Positions 25,591 to 34,341 of a stretch of 45,520 nt of DNA are shown in pieces. The DNA lies in contig JADYYN010000264.1 in the NCBI GenBank assembly GCA_020853635.1, positions 1 to 45,520 of the forward strand. The letters are read 5' to 3'. Position numbers and translations under genes: made by a program. The DNA is from Gemmatimonadaceae bacterium. Lineage in GTDB: Bacteria > Gemmatimonadota > Gemmatimonadetes > Gemmatimonadales > Gemmatimonadaceae. Each line of letters begins with the position of its first letter. Position 1 is the first letter of the stretch. The notes beneath the pieces are model-generated. The model was not told where the DNA came from. It searched no databases and saw only the letters and a list, made by a program, of their open reading frames with translations.

Positions 25591-26921
25591 TGTCCGAGCG
25601 CGAGGCGACGAAACGTCGCGCCACGCTCCTCATAGTTCTTGAACATGTCGTAGCTTGAGCAGGCGGGAGCAAGAAGCACCACGTCCCCGGGCGCAGCGAG
25701 CGCGCGGGCACGCGAGATGACCTGCTCGAATGACGATCCGAGACGCTCCACGGGCACGGCGCCACCGAGGGCGCCCACCAGATCGGCTTCGATCGTCGCC
25801 GCCGCCTCACCATAGGCCAGCACCACCTTCGCATGCTGCCGCACCGCGTCGAGCATGGCGGTGTAGGCTTCACCCTTGTGTCGGCCGCCCAGCAACAGCA
25901 CGGTCGGTCGGGTCATGCCCTCCAGTGCCGTCCGCGCCGCGCCGATGTTCGTCGCCTTGGAGTCGTTCACCCACAACACGCCGTCCACCTCGCCCACCGG
26001 CTCCAGCCGATGCGGGATGGCGTGGAAGCTCAGGAGACCGGCCGCGATCTTCGCGCGCCCGGCTGCCGTCTGGCACGTCGGGTCCGCCACCCACACGGCC
26101 AACGCCGCACACAGCGCGTTCGCCACGTTGTGGTCACCCAGCAGCGGCAACAAGTGACGCTCCAGCAACGGCGCGCCACCGAGCATGAGCATGGCATGCG
26201 AGGCGTCGTACCACGCCTCCGCGTGCGAGTCCTTGAGCGAGAAGCGATGCGGCACACCCGGCAGCGCCTGCGTCCGCCGCATCACCTCGGCGTCGTCGGC
26301 GTTGACCACGCGGTGTGACGAGCTGCTCGCGTTGCGGAACAGCAACTGCTTGTCGCCGTAGTACTCGTCGAGCGAGTGGTAGCGGTCCAGGTGATCGGGC
26401 GCGAGGTTGGTGAGTACCGCCACCTGCGGCGCCACGCTCGGCGTGTCGTGCAGTTGGAAGCTCGAGAGCTCCACCACCATCCACTCGGGCTTGTCGCCAC
26501 CCAGCGCGATGGCCGTGAGCGGCGTGCCGATGTTCCCTGCCTCGATGGTCTTGCGACCGAGTGCGCGCAGCAGGTGCGCGATCAGTGCGGTGACCGTGGT
26601 CTTGCCGTTGGTTCCGGTGATGCCGATGTACGGCACGTCGGGCATGGCGCGCAGCGCGACTTCGATCTCGCTGACGATCGGCACCCCGGCGGCCTTGGCG
26701 GCCGCGAGCGGCGGCGCATCGGGCGGCACACCTGGCGAGGCGACCACCACCCCGGCCCGCGCGATGCGCGCCAAGTCATGCCCGGGCGCGATCTTCGCGT
26801 CGCTGCCGTACACCGGCACGCCGGCCGCCTCGAGGAGTTGTACCGCGGCCCGCCCGCTCGCTCCGAGCCCGATGACCGCGACCTCGCCGCCGGCCGCGAG
26901 CGCACGGAGCGCGTCGCTCAC
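25587..26921 (-). CDS. murD: UDP-MurNAc-L-alanine--D-glutamate ligase MurD
   Basis: This 444-residue ligase adds D-Glu. Its motifs are AVIGLGASGRAAVQLL (UDP site), GITGTNGKTTVTALIAHLL (ATP loop), NLAPDHLDRYHSLDEY and WVNDSKATNIGAARTAL. The GTG start at 26921 overlaps the mraY stop by 4 nt (GTGA). Upstream in-frame sequence is Arg/Gly-rich shadow and was rejected. Confidence 0.96.
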   Translation of the reverse strand: MSDALRALAAGGEVAVIGLGASGRAAVQLLEAAGVPVYGSDAKIAPGHDLARIARAGVVVASPGVPPDAPPLAAAKAAGVPIVSEIEVALRAMPDVPYIGITGTNGKTTVTALIAHLLRALGRKTIEAGNIGTPLTAIALGGDKPEWMVVELSSFQLHDTPSVAPQVAVLTNLAPDHLDRYHSLDEYYGDKQLLFRNASSSSHRVVNADDAEVMRRTQALPGVPHRFSLKDSHAEAWYDASHAMLMLGGAPLLERHLLPLLGDHNVANALCAALAVWVADPTCQTAAGRAKIAAGLLSFHAIPHRLEPVGEVDGVLWVNDSKATNIGAARTALEGMTRPTVLLLGGRHKGEAYTAMLDAVRQHAKVVLAYGEAAATIEADLVGALGGAVPVERLGSSFEQVISRARALAAPGDVVLLAPACSSYDMFKNYEERGATFRRLALGQ

Positions 26922-28051
26922 CGGATCTTCAGCGTGGAGAGCGCCACGAACGCACAGAGGATCCCGATGATCCAGAACCGCACCACCACCTGCGTTTCCG
27001 GCCAGCCCTTCATCTCGAAGTGGTGATGGATCGGCGCCCGCAGGAACACGCGGTTGGCCTTCGCGTACTCCACACCGAACTTCCGCTTGCGCCACTTGAA
27101 TGCGCTGCGCTGAATGATCACCGACAACGTCTCGGCCACGAACACGCCGCCCACGATCAGCACCAGGAACTCACTCTTGAGCAGGATCGCCACCGCACCG
27201 AGTGCACCACCCAGTGCCAACGACCCGGTGTCGCCCATGAACACCTGCGCCGGGTGCGCATTGTACCACAGGAACCCGATCGCCGCGCCGAACACCGCCG
27301 AGCAGAAGATCGTGAGTTCACCCGAACCGGCGAGATAGAAGATCTGCAGGTACGCCGAGGCGTCCTCGCGGCCCATCGCATACGCGAACACGGCGAGCAC
27401 CAGCATCGCGATCGCCATCAGACCCGCCGCCAGCCCATCGAGCCCGTCGGTGAGATTCACCGCGTTGCTGGTCGCCGTCATCACGAAGGTGACGAAGAAC
27501 AGGTACAGGATGGGGAAGGTCGGGATGATAAGCACGTACTTGTAGAACGGCAGCGTCATCGACGCGCCGGGCAGGTCGTTCAGCGGGTACTGCCAGAGGA
27601 ACAATCCCAGCGCCAGACCGATGGTGATCTGTCCCGCGAGTTTGTAGCGCTCCACGAGCCCGTCGTTCTTCTTTCCCTCGCGCTTCTGTTTGAGCTTGAG
27701 GTAATCGTCGAGGAACCCGATCGCACCCATCAGCAGCGTCACGCCGAGCGCGAGCCACACGTACACGTTGTCGAACCGCATCCAGAGCAGCGTGGAGATC
27801 AGCACCGCCGCGAGGATGATGATGCCACCCATCGTCGGGGTCTTGCCCTTCCCCGCGTGTGTATCGGGCGTGCCTTCGCGCACCACCTGATGCACCATCA
27901 TCCGCTGCAACCGACCGAGGATCCACGGTCCCAAGATGAAACTCACCAGCAACGACGTGATGACCGCGCCCGCCGACCGGAACGAGATGTACCGGAAGAT
28001 GCGGAACGACGGTTCGATGTCGGTGAGCGGGAGCAGGAACTCGTAGAGCAT
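26918..28051 (-). CDS. mraY: Phospho-MurNAc-pentapeptide transferase MraY
   Basis: This 377-residue integral membrane enzyme makes lipid I. The family motifs GKGKTPTMGGIIILAAVL, IGFLDDYLKLKQKREG (catalytic Asp pair) and AVNLTDGLDGLAAGLMA are present, as is FMGDTGSLALGGALG. About ten membrane helices are visible. The ATG at 28051 shares one base with the murF stop (TGATG). A longer frame upstream is an overlap artefact. Confidence 0.97.
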   Translation of the reverse strand: MLYEFLLPLTDIEPSFRIFRYISFRSAGAVITSLLVSFILGPWILGRLQRMMVHQVVREGTPDTHAGKGKTPTMGGIIILAAVLISTLLWMRFDNVYVWLALGVTLLMGAIGFLDDYLKLKQKREGKKNDGLVERYKLAGQITIGLALGLFLWQYPLNDLPGASMTLPFYKYVLIIPTFPILYLFFVTFVMTATSNAVNLTDGLDGLAAGLMAIAMLVLAVFAYAMGREDASAYLQIFYLAGSGELTIFCSAVFGAAIGFLWYNAHPAQVFMGDTGSLALGGALGAVAILLKSEFLVLIVGGVFVAETLSVIIQRSAFKWRKRKFGVEYAKANRVFLRAPIHHHFEMKGWPETQVVVRFWIIGILCAFVALSTLKIR

Positions 28052-29376
28052 CAGGCGGTGGCCCAGGTGGTGAGATGCGGCACGAGCCGCTCGAGCTTCA
28101 CGCCGCGCGATGCCTTGAGCAGGATCGCCGCGTCGGGCTTGAGCAGCGGCTCGAGCCGCGGCCAAAGATCGTCCACGTCATCGGCGACCAGCACGCGAGG
28201 GTCGTTGGGAGCGAGTGCGCGCAGCGCCGGGCCGAATTCCCCGATGCCACACACCAGATCGTGCCCCGCCGCCAGCGCCGCCTCGGCGACCTCGCGATGG
28301 GCCCGTTCCGCGTGCACTCCCAGTTCCCGCATCGTGCCGAGCACCGCTACCCGCTGACGGCCACCGCCCACGTCGCGCAACAGCGCGATCGCCGCGCGTG
28401 CCGAGCCGGGGTTCGCGTTGTACGCGTCGTTGATCAACACGGCCTTGCCCAGCGGCGCCACGTTGGAACGCATGGGCGGCATCGGCATCCCGCCGATCCC
28501 CGCCGCGGCATCCTCGGCGCTGACACCGAACTCCTTGCTCACGGAGAGGGCGAGCGCGGCGTTGCGCAGGTTGTGCGCCCCGCGCAGCGGCACCTCCACC
28601 GTGGCGCCTTCCCACTCGATCCAGCCGCGGCCGTCGGCGTGCAGGCCATGCTTGGTGGGCAAGTGCGCGGCCACCACACGCGTGGCGCGCCGTGTCGCTT
28701 CGTCCACCACCGCCTGCTCGCTGCCCGGCACCACCGCCACGTTCACTTCATCACAGAGCGACATCTCCTCGGCCATCACACCTTCGATGGAGCCCAAGCC
28801 CTCGAGATGTTCCTCCTGCACCGTTGTCACCACCACAAGATCAGGCGCGATGATGTCGCGCAGCAGCGCGATCTCGCCCGGCTCGTTGGTGCCTGCCTCG
28901 ATCACCGCCACATCGGTGCCTTCGCCCAGCGCGAGCAGCGTGAGCGGCACGCCGATGCGATTGTTCAAGTTGCCCGTGGTCGCGTGCACCTCGTAGCGCG
29001 AGCCGAGCACGGCGCGCAGCAGTTCCTTGGTGCTGGTCTTGCCGTTGGAGCCGCCTACGGCGATCACCGGCCGTCCCCACGCCTTTCGACGGTAGTGGCC
29101 GAGCGCGCCCAATGCGACCAGCGTATCGGGGACTTCGAACACCGGCACGCCCAGCGTAGCCGCACGGCGCGCATCGTTCACCACGAGCGCGGCCGCCCCG
29201 GCCTTCACGGCGTCGGCGAGGAAGTCATGTGCGTCGAACCGTTCACCTTTGAGCGCCACGAAGCACTCGCCCGGCTTGATGGCGCGGGTGTCGGTGGTGA
29301 TGCCACTGATGAGCCGCTGGTCGGACGGGCCGCCGCCGAGTGCTTGTGCGATCCGTTCCAACGTCCAGAAACTCAT
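28051..29376 (-). CDS. murF: UDP-MurNAc-tripeptide--D-alanyl-D-alanine ligase MurF
   Basis: This 441-residue ligase adds D-Ala-D-Ala. The ATP loop is AVGGSNGKTSTKELLRAVL; the family IEAGTNEPGEIALL and INDAYNANPGSARAAI motifs are present. Length is normal. The ATG overlaps the murE stop by 4 nt. No ddl gene is seen in the cluster, so its D-Ala-D-Ala substrate must be made elsewhere in the genome. Confidence 0.97.
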   Translation of the reverse strand: MSFWTLERIAQALGGGPSDQRLISGITTDTRAIKPGECFVALKGERFDAHDFLADAVKAGAAALVVNDARRAATLGVPVFEVPDTLVALGALGHYRRKAWGRPVIAVGGSNGKTSTKELLRAVLGSRYEVHATTGNLNNRIGVPLTLLALGEGTDVAVIEAGTNEPGEIALLRDIIAPDLVVVTTVQEEHLEGLGSIEGVMAEEMSLCDEVNVAVVPGSEQAVVDEATRRATRVVAAHLPTKHGLHADGRGWIEWEGATVEVPLRGAHNLRNAALALSVSKEFGVSAEDAAAGIGGMPMPPMRSNVAPLGKAVLINDAYNANPGSARAAIALLRDVGGGRQRVAVLGTMRELGVHAERAHREVAEAALAAGHDLVCGIGEFGPALRALAPNDPRVLVADDVDDLWPRLEPLLKPDAAILLKASRGVKLERLVPHLTTWATA

Positions 29377-30953
29377 GCCGGCTCCGCGCGCGAGGCGCTC
29401 TGTTTGAGGATGTCGTGCACGATCGCCTTCTCGTCGAACGGGAACGACGTCGTGCCGCGGATCTGATACGTCTCGTGGCCTTTGCCGGCGAGCACGACGA
29501 CGTCCTGTGCAGGGTCCGCGAGTGCGATGGCGTGTGCGATGGCCGCGCGACGGTCCTCGATGCGCACGTAGCTCCCGTGCGGCAACGGCGCGACGATGTC
29601 GTCGAGGATGGCGTTGGGATCTTCGGTGCGCGGATTGTCGCTGGTCACCACGATACGATCGCCATACTTGAGCGCGGCCAGCGCCATGAGCGGACGCTTG
29701 CCCTTGTCGCGGTCGCCACCGCAGCCGAACAGCACGATGAGTCGGCCCGGTGTGAACGGCCGGAGCGCGAGGCAGGCGCGTTCGAGTGCGTCGGGCGTGT
29801 GCGCGTAGTCGCGCAGCACCGTGGGGTGCTCGTGCAGCACTTCGAGTCGGCCCGGCACCTGCGGCAGCGTCGCGAGGCGCGCAGCCACATCGGCCACTGG
29901 CACACCGAGCGCCAGCGCCGCACCGGCCGCGCCGAGCGCGTTACTCACATTGAAGTCGCCGATCAGCGGCAGCCGCACCGCTGCCGAACCGCCCAGTGTC
30001 TCCAGAGTCCACTCGCTGCCACGCGGCGTGAAGCGCACGTCGCGGGCGCGGACGTCCGCGTCGACGGGGGCGGCACCCGGTGGGGCAGCGCCTGCCGTCG
30101 CGTCTGCAGCGAACCGGACACGCCGCGGCGCCTTGGGCAGCGCGTCCCACGCCGGATCCTCGGCGTTCACCACCGCTGTGCCCTGCTCCGTCAGCAACCC
30201 GACCAAGAGCGCCTTCGCCTCAAGGTACGCGTCCATCGTCTTGTGATAATCCAGATGGTCGCGCGTGAGGTTGGTGAACACCGCCGCGTCGAACCGCACG
30301 CCGAGCACGCGCTGCTGATGTAGCGCATGCGACGAGACCTCCATGGCCACCGTCCCGACGCCGTGCTGACGCAACTCGAACAACCCCCGCTGCAGCTCGA
30401 TCGGCCCCGGCGTGGTGAGCCCGCTGCCGCCGGGCAACATCGCGCCTTCACTGCCGATCAACACGCCCAACGTGCCGATGCTCGCCGCCGGACTCTCCGC
30501 GGAGTCGAGCAGATGCCGCACGATGCCCACGGTGGTGGTCTTGCCGTTGGTGCCGGTCACACCCACGAAGCGCATGGCCTTGGCCGGCTCGCCGTAGAAC
30601 GCCGCCGCCGCGATCGCCGACGCGGCGCGGCTCTCCCGCACCACGAGCGCGGGCAGCGACGCCGCGGACGCGTCTTCGACGATCGCGCACACCGCGCCCG
30701 CCGTCGCCACGTCGGCGAGATATGCATGCCCATCGCGCTCGCTCCCGCGCACCGCCACAAAACACGTGCGCTGGCCGATCTTCCGACTGTCGTCGGTGAT
30801 CGCGAGGACGCCATCAGGCAGCGTGCCCTGCACGCTGAGCAACTGGCCCGCGCGCTCCAACGCCGCGCGGATCGTCTCGAGAGGGACGAGGCGACTCATG
30901 TCTGCTGAACCGTCCGGGTGGGGGGCGTTGTTCCGAACGTCACCCGGCGTCAC
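29373..30953 (-). CDS. murE: UDP-MurNAc-tripeptide synthetase MurE (meso-DAP type)
   Basis: This 526-residue ligase adds the third amino acid. The ATP loop is VGVTGTNGKTTTVGIV. The VTSDNPRTEDPN segment contains the DNPR signature of meso-diaminopimelate-adding enzymes, as opposed to lysine-adding ones. I use the GTG at 30953 because it overlaps the ftsI stop by 4 nt, as at most neighbouring junctions. An ATG at 30899 (18 codons later) is an alternative with a cleaner N-terminus. Confidence 0.95.
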   Translation of the reverse strand: MTPGDVRNNAPHPDGSADMSRLVPLETIRAALERAGQLLSVQGTLPDGVLAITDDSRKIGQRTCFVAVRGSERDGHAYLADVATAGAVCAIVEDASAASLPALVVRESRAASAIAAAAFYGEPAKAMRFVGVTGTNGKTTTVGIVRHLLDSAESPAASIGTLGVLIGSEGAMLPGGSGLTTPGPIELQRGLFELRQHGVGTVAMEVSSHALHQQRVLGVRFDAAVFTNLTRDHLDYHKTMDAYLEAKALLVGLLTEQGTAVVNAEDPAWDALPKAPRRVRFAADATAGAAPPGAAPVDADVRARDVRFTPRGSEWTLETLGGSAAVRLPLIGDFNVSNALGAAGAALALGVPVADVAARLATLPQVPGRLEVLHEHPTVLRDYAHTPDALERACLALRPFTPGRLIVLFGCGGDRDKGKRPLMALAALKYGDRIVVTSDNPRTEDPNAILDDIVAPLPHGSYVRIEDRRAAIAHAIALADPAQDVVVLAGKGHETYQIRGTTSFPFDEKAIVHDILKQSASRAEPA

Positions 30954-32941
30954 CGCTGCGCAACGAGCCGGATGGTCGTGCCGGCCGGCATCACGGTGCC
31001 GGCGGCGGGCAAGGTCTCGGCATGATCGCCGCGCACGATCGACACACGGAAGCCCGCGCGATGCAGTTCACGAACCGCGTTGCGCGTGGTCAACCCACGC
31101 ACACTCGGCACCGGACGCGCGCTCACCACGCGCTTCACCACCGGGGTGTCCACACCGAGCTCCACCACGAACGGTGCGCCGGGCTGCTCGGCGTCGCGGG
31201 CCTTCTCCTCGGCCGCGGCCACCGCGCGGGTGGTCTCCTCGCGCAGCGCGGCGGCCGCGGTGTCGTTTGCCGCCACTCGCACCGGCGGGCCCGCGAGCTT
31301 GGACGGATCGAGCGCCGCATCACGCGCGGCGATCGCCGCCTCGAGCACGGCCTTCGTCACCGGCGCGGCGATCTTGCCGCCGTAGTACGCGCCACTCGGT
31401 GCATCAAGCTTGACCAAGATCACCAGCTGCGGATCCTCGGCCGGGAACAGGCCCACGAAGCTGGCGGTGTACGACCCGTCCTCATAACCCTTGCCATCGT
31501 CGCGCATGCGACGCGCGGTGCCCGACTTGCCCGCGAGCTGGTAGCTCGCCAGGTCCGCCGAGGTCGCCGTCCCGTCGGTCACGACTTCGCGCAGCAGGCC
31601 GCGCATGGTCTTGGCCGTCTTCTCCGACATGATGCGACGCACCACGCGACGCTTGGCCTTCCAGCTCACATCGCCGTCGGCGTCGCGTAGTTCCTTCACC
31701 AGCGTGGGCTCGAGCAACTCCCCGCCGTTGGCGATCGCGCCGTAGGCGAGTGCGAGCTGCAGCGGCGTGACCGCGAGCTCGTAACCCATAGAGAGCGACG
31801 CCGGCGACTGCTTGGACCACGTCGACGGCGGACGCAGGCGTCCGTTGGACTCCGACGGATACGGCGCACCGGTGGTCATGCCGAAGCCCGCGTCGCGCAG
31901 CGCTTCGTACTGCTCGCCCGGCGTGAGTCGCTCGGCGAACTGCACGATGCCGATGTTCGACGAGTAGCGAATGACCTCGGCGAAGCTCATCTGCTTCGCC
32001 TTATGGATGTCGTGGATCACGCGGCCGTGGAGCTTGTACGTGCCGTCGTAGGTGTTCACGGTCTCATCGAGCTCCACGCGCTCCTTCTCGATCAGCGCAG
32101 CGGCGATGAACGGCTTGAGCGTCGACCCCGGCTCGTACGGCTCCGTGAGCGCCGTCGCACCCGAGGCATCGGCGCGCGCACGACGGCTCGCCAGCGCGCG
32201 GATCTCGCCGGTGTGCGGGTCGAGCACGACGATGTCGCCACCGCGCGCATCCAGCGTCTGGATCGCGTCGGTGAGCGCGCGCTCCGCGATGTCCTGCAGA
32301 CCCTGATGCAGCGTGAGCACTGCGGTGCGGCCCGGCGAGGGCGGCACGTAACCTTCTTCGGGTGAGGTGAGCACACCCAACCGCCCGGTCTTGGCCAAGC
32401 GCGTCCTCCCCGGCACACCGCGCAGCACGCCGTCCAGCGCGACTTCCACGCCACCCACCGCCTTCCCGTCACGGTCCACCGTGCCGAGCAGACGACGCAG
32501 GCCGTCGGTGGACGGCGGCACGCGTTCGAGCACGGGCCGCGGATGCACACCGCGCATCTTCAGGATGTCATCGACATCCGTGGAGAGGAATCGACCGGGC
32601 AGCTCCACCCATTTGCGTTTGCGGTCGATGGACCGCTGCACGAACTCGTTCGTCACCCCCACGCGCCGCAACGCAGCGGCGAGTTCGCGCGGCTGCTTCA
32701 CCTCGGTGGGCGCGATGTCGAGGCGAACCAGCGAACGGCTCTCCACGAGCACGGTGCCGGCGGCGTCGAGGATCGCGCCGCGTGCAGCCGGGATCTCGCG
32801 TTCCACCATCTGCTGCGTGGTCGCGCGCGCGCGCCAACGGTCGGCCTGGCCCACCTGGACCCAGGCGGCACGACCGACCAACGCGACGGCGAAAAGAAGG
32901 AAGGCGCCGTGGACCAACCCGACGCGACTGACGCGGATCAC
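30950..32941 (-). CDS. ftsI: Septal transpeptidase FtsI (PBP3-like) with C-terminal PASTA domain
   Basis: This 663-residue class B penicillin-binding protein crosslinks septal peptidoglycan. It has one N-terminal helix (LLFAVALVGRAAWV), a dimerisation domain, and a transpeptidase domain with the SxxK motif EPGSTLKPF, SxN in YSSNIG and KSG in LAGKSGTARRM. The last 60 residues (VPSVRGLTTRNAVREL and on) form one PASTA domain, which binds muropeptides or beta-lactams in other proteins. The GTG start overlaps ftsL by 4 nt. Confidence 0.95.
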   Translation of the reverse strand: MIRVSRVGLVHGAFLLFAVALVGRAAWVQVGQADRWRARATTQQMVEREIPAARGAILDAAGTVLVESRSLVRLDIAPTEVKQPRELAAALRRVGVTNEFVQRSIDRKRKWVELPGRFLSTDVDDILKMRGVHPRPVLERVPPSTDGLRRLLGTVDRDGKAVGGVEVALDGVLRGVPGRTRLAKTGRLGVLTSPEEGYVPPSPGRTAVLTLHQGLQDIAERALTDAIQTLDARGGDIVVLDPHTGEIRALASRRARADASGATALTEPYEPGSTLKPFIAAALIEKERVELDETVNTYDGTYKLHGRVIHDIHKAKQMSFAEVIRYSSNIGIVQFAERLTPGEQYEALRDAGFGMTTGAPYPSESNGRLRPPSTWSKQSPASLSMGYELAVTPLQLALAYGAIANGGELLEPTLVKELRDADGDVSWKAKRRVVRRIMSEKTAKTMRGLLREVVTDGTATSADLASYQLAGKSGTARRMRDDGKGYEDGSYTASFVGLFPAEDPQLVILVKLDAPSGAYYGGKIAAPVTKAVLEAAIAARDAALDPSKLAGPPVRVAANDTAAAALREETTRAVAAAEEKARDAEQPGAPFVVELGVDTPVVKRVVSARPVPSVRGLTTRNAVRELHRAGFRVSIVRGDHAETLPAAGTVMPAGTTIRLVAQR

Positions 32942-33228
32942 TGCTTGGGAGCTTCTCGGTTGGGACGTGGCAGACGGATGACGAGCGACTCAGGCGGCAC
33001 GCGCATGCCGAGTCGTTCCTCGGCGGTGCGCGCTAACCGAGCGCGGCTCGCGGCATCACGGATCGCCCCTTCGAGGGCGGCCTGCTGTGCATCGAGTGCG
33101 GCCCGGCGTTCACGGAGCTTGCTGAGTTCGCGCGCCTGCGCTTGCCCGGTGCTCCGCCTCCCTATGACGCCTGTGGCCACCACGACGAAACCTAGGAACA
33201 CGAGCAGGGCGATCGACCGCGGACGCAT
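32938..33228 (-). CDS. ftsL: Cell division protein FtsL-like
   Basis: This 96-residue bitopic protein has an N-terminal helix (RSIALLVFLGFVVVATGVIG) followed by a leucine- and alanine-rich coiled-coil segment (RELSKLRERRAALDAQQAAL). The position between rsmH and ftsI is diagnostic, since sequence conservation of FtsL is low. The ATG lies 2 nt after the rsmH stop. Confidence 0.85.
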   Translation of the reverse strand: MRPRSIALLVFLGFVVVATGVIGRRSTGQAQARELSKLRERRAALDAQQAALEGAIRDAASRARLARTAEERLGMRVPPESLVIRLPRPNREAPKQ

Positions 33229-33230
33229 GC

Positions 33231-34247
33231 TCAGATGCCCTCGTGATCGCGACGCAGCGCGCCGCGTCGGCCACCCGCCCGCTCGTCGGTTCCACCCGCC
33301 TTCCGCCACACCCGCAAATGTGCACTCCGCGCCCGAGGATTCGTCGCCGTCTCGCTCTCCGACGCGGTGATCGGCTTGCGCGTCACGAGCGTGCCCAACG
33401 CCACGCCACCACAGGTGCACATGGGCTGCCGCGGCGGGCAGATGCACTCGGTGCTCCACTCGCGGAACAGTTGCTTCACCAGTCGGTCTTCGCCCGAATG
33501 GTAGGCGATCACTGCCAGTACCCCACCGGGCACGAGCCGTTCGCGCAACGTCACCAGCCCGCGGGCGAGGCCGTCGAGTTCGTCGTTCACCGCGATGCGC
33601 ACCGCCTGGAACAGCCGCGCGAACTCCCCCGGCCCGCTGCGACTGCCGAGCACCGCGCGGATGGCCCCCACCAGGTCGTCGGCGGTCGCGAAGGGTTTGC
33701 GCTCGCGGCGGTGCACGATCTCGCGCGCCATGCGCCGCGCCTTGGGTTCGTCGCCGAACTCCTTGAACGTGCGCTCCAGTTCGCGCTCCTCAGCCGTGTT
33801 GAGGTAGCCGGCGGCGTCGAGCTCCTGCGTGGGGTCCATGCGCATGTCGAGTGCGACGCCGGGCCGGAACGAGAATCCGCGCGCGTCGGCATCGAGTTGG
33901 TGCGATGACACGCCCAGGTCGAGCAGGATGCCATCGAACGTGCGCCCGTCGAGGGCCGCGATCTCGTCGATCGCGTCATGATTGCCTGCCACCGCCTCGA
34001 ACGTGCCGCGCTCCTCGAACCCGCGCAGCCGTTCTCTCGCCACCGCCCGCGCCGACTCGTCGCGGTCCACGCCCACCACGTGATGGCCGCGTTCGAGCAA
34101 TGCAGCGCTGTGTCCACCGCCGCCCAAGGTGCCGTCGAGCACCCGCGGCGCATCGGCGAGCACACCGCACACCTCGTGCACGAGCACAGGCGCGTGCCAG
34201 GCGATGGCGAAGGTCTCGGAGTTGTCGGAGCGCTCGGGAGTGGTCAC
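33231..34247 (-). CDS. rsmH: 16S rRNA (cytosine1402-N4)-methyltransferase RsmH
   Basis: This 338-residue SAM enzyme (former MraW) methylates C1402 of 16S rRNA. The SAM motif DGTLGGGGHSAALLERG and LLDLGVSSHQLDADARGFSF are typical. The Cys-rich CICPPRQPMCTCG occurs in several relatives. VIAYHSGEDRLVKQLF corresponds to the conserved FHSLEDR, with Leu replaced by Gly. Start codon GTG. It heads the dcw operon; mraZ is absent. Confidence 0.96.
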   Translation of the reverse strand: MTTPERSDNSETFAIAWHAPVLVHEVCGVLADAPRVLDGTLGGGGHSAALLERGHHVVGVDRDESARAVARERLRGFEERGTFEAVAGNHDAIDEIAALDGRTFDGILLDLGVSSHQLDADARGFSFRPGVALDMRMDPTQELDAAGYLNTAEERELERTFKEFGDEPKARRMAREIVHRRERKPFATADDLVGAIRAVLGSRSGPGEFARLFQAVRIAVNDELDGLARGLVTLRERLVPGGVLAVIAYHSGEDRLVKQLFREWSTECICPPRQPMCTCGGVALGTLVTRKPITASESETATNPRARSAHLRVWRKAGGTDERAGGRRGALRRDHEGI

Positions 34248-34253
34248 CAGAGA

Positions 34254-34259
34254 AGGATA
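34254..34259 (-). promoter_or_regulatory. Candidate -10 for a leaderless dcw transcript
   Basis: TATCCT lies 6 nt before the rsmH GTG on the minus strand, so transcription could start at the start codon itself. There is no Shine-Dalgarno site. No convincing -35 is seen. Confidence 0.35.
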
Positions 34260-34289
34260 CTCTGGGAACGTGGCTCGGCGAAGCGAACC

Positions 34290-34320
34290 ACCCCCGCCGT
34301 CGCTACGCGACGGCGGGGGT
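34290..34320. terminator. Perfect 14-bp GC-rich hairpin between the TPR gene and rsmH
   Basis: ACCCCCGCCGTCGC and its exact reverse complement enclose a 3-nt loop (TAC). It lies about 20 nt after the stop of the upstream TPR gene, on the same strand as rsmH, so it probably ends that transcript and insulates the dcw operon. A T-run is missing. Confidence 0.6.
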
Positions 34321-34341
34321 GTTCGGTGCGGCGGGTTGCGC

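Noticed and set aside
27020-28357. Plus-strand frame of 445 codons opposite mraY and murF
   Set aside because: Antisense to conserved genes and Arg/His/Glu-rich, no family motif.
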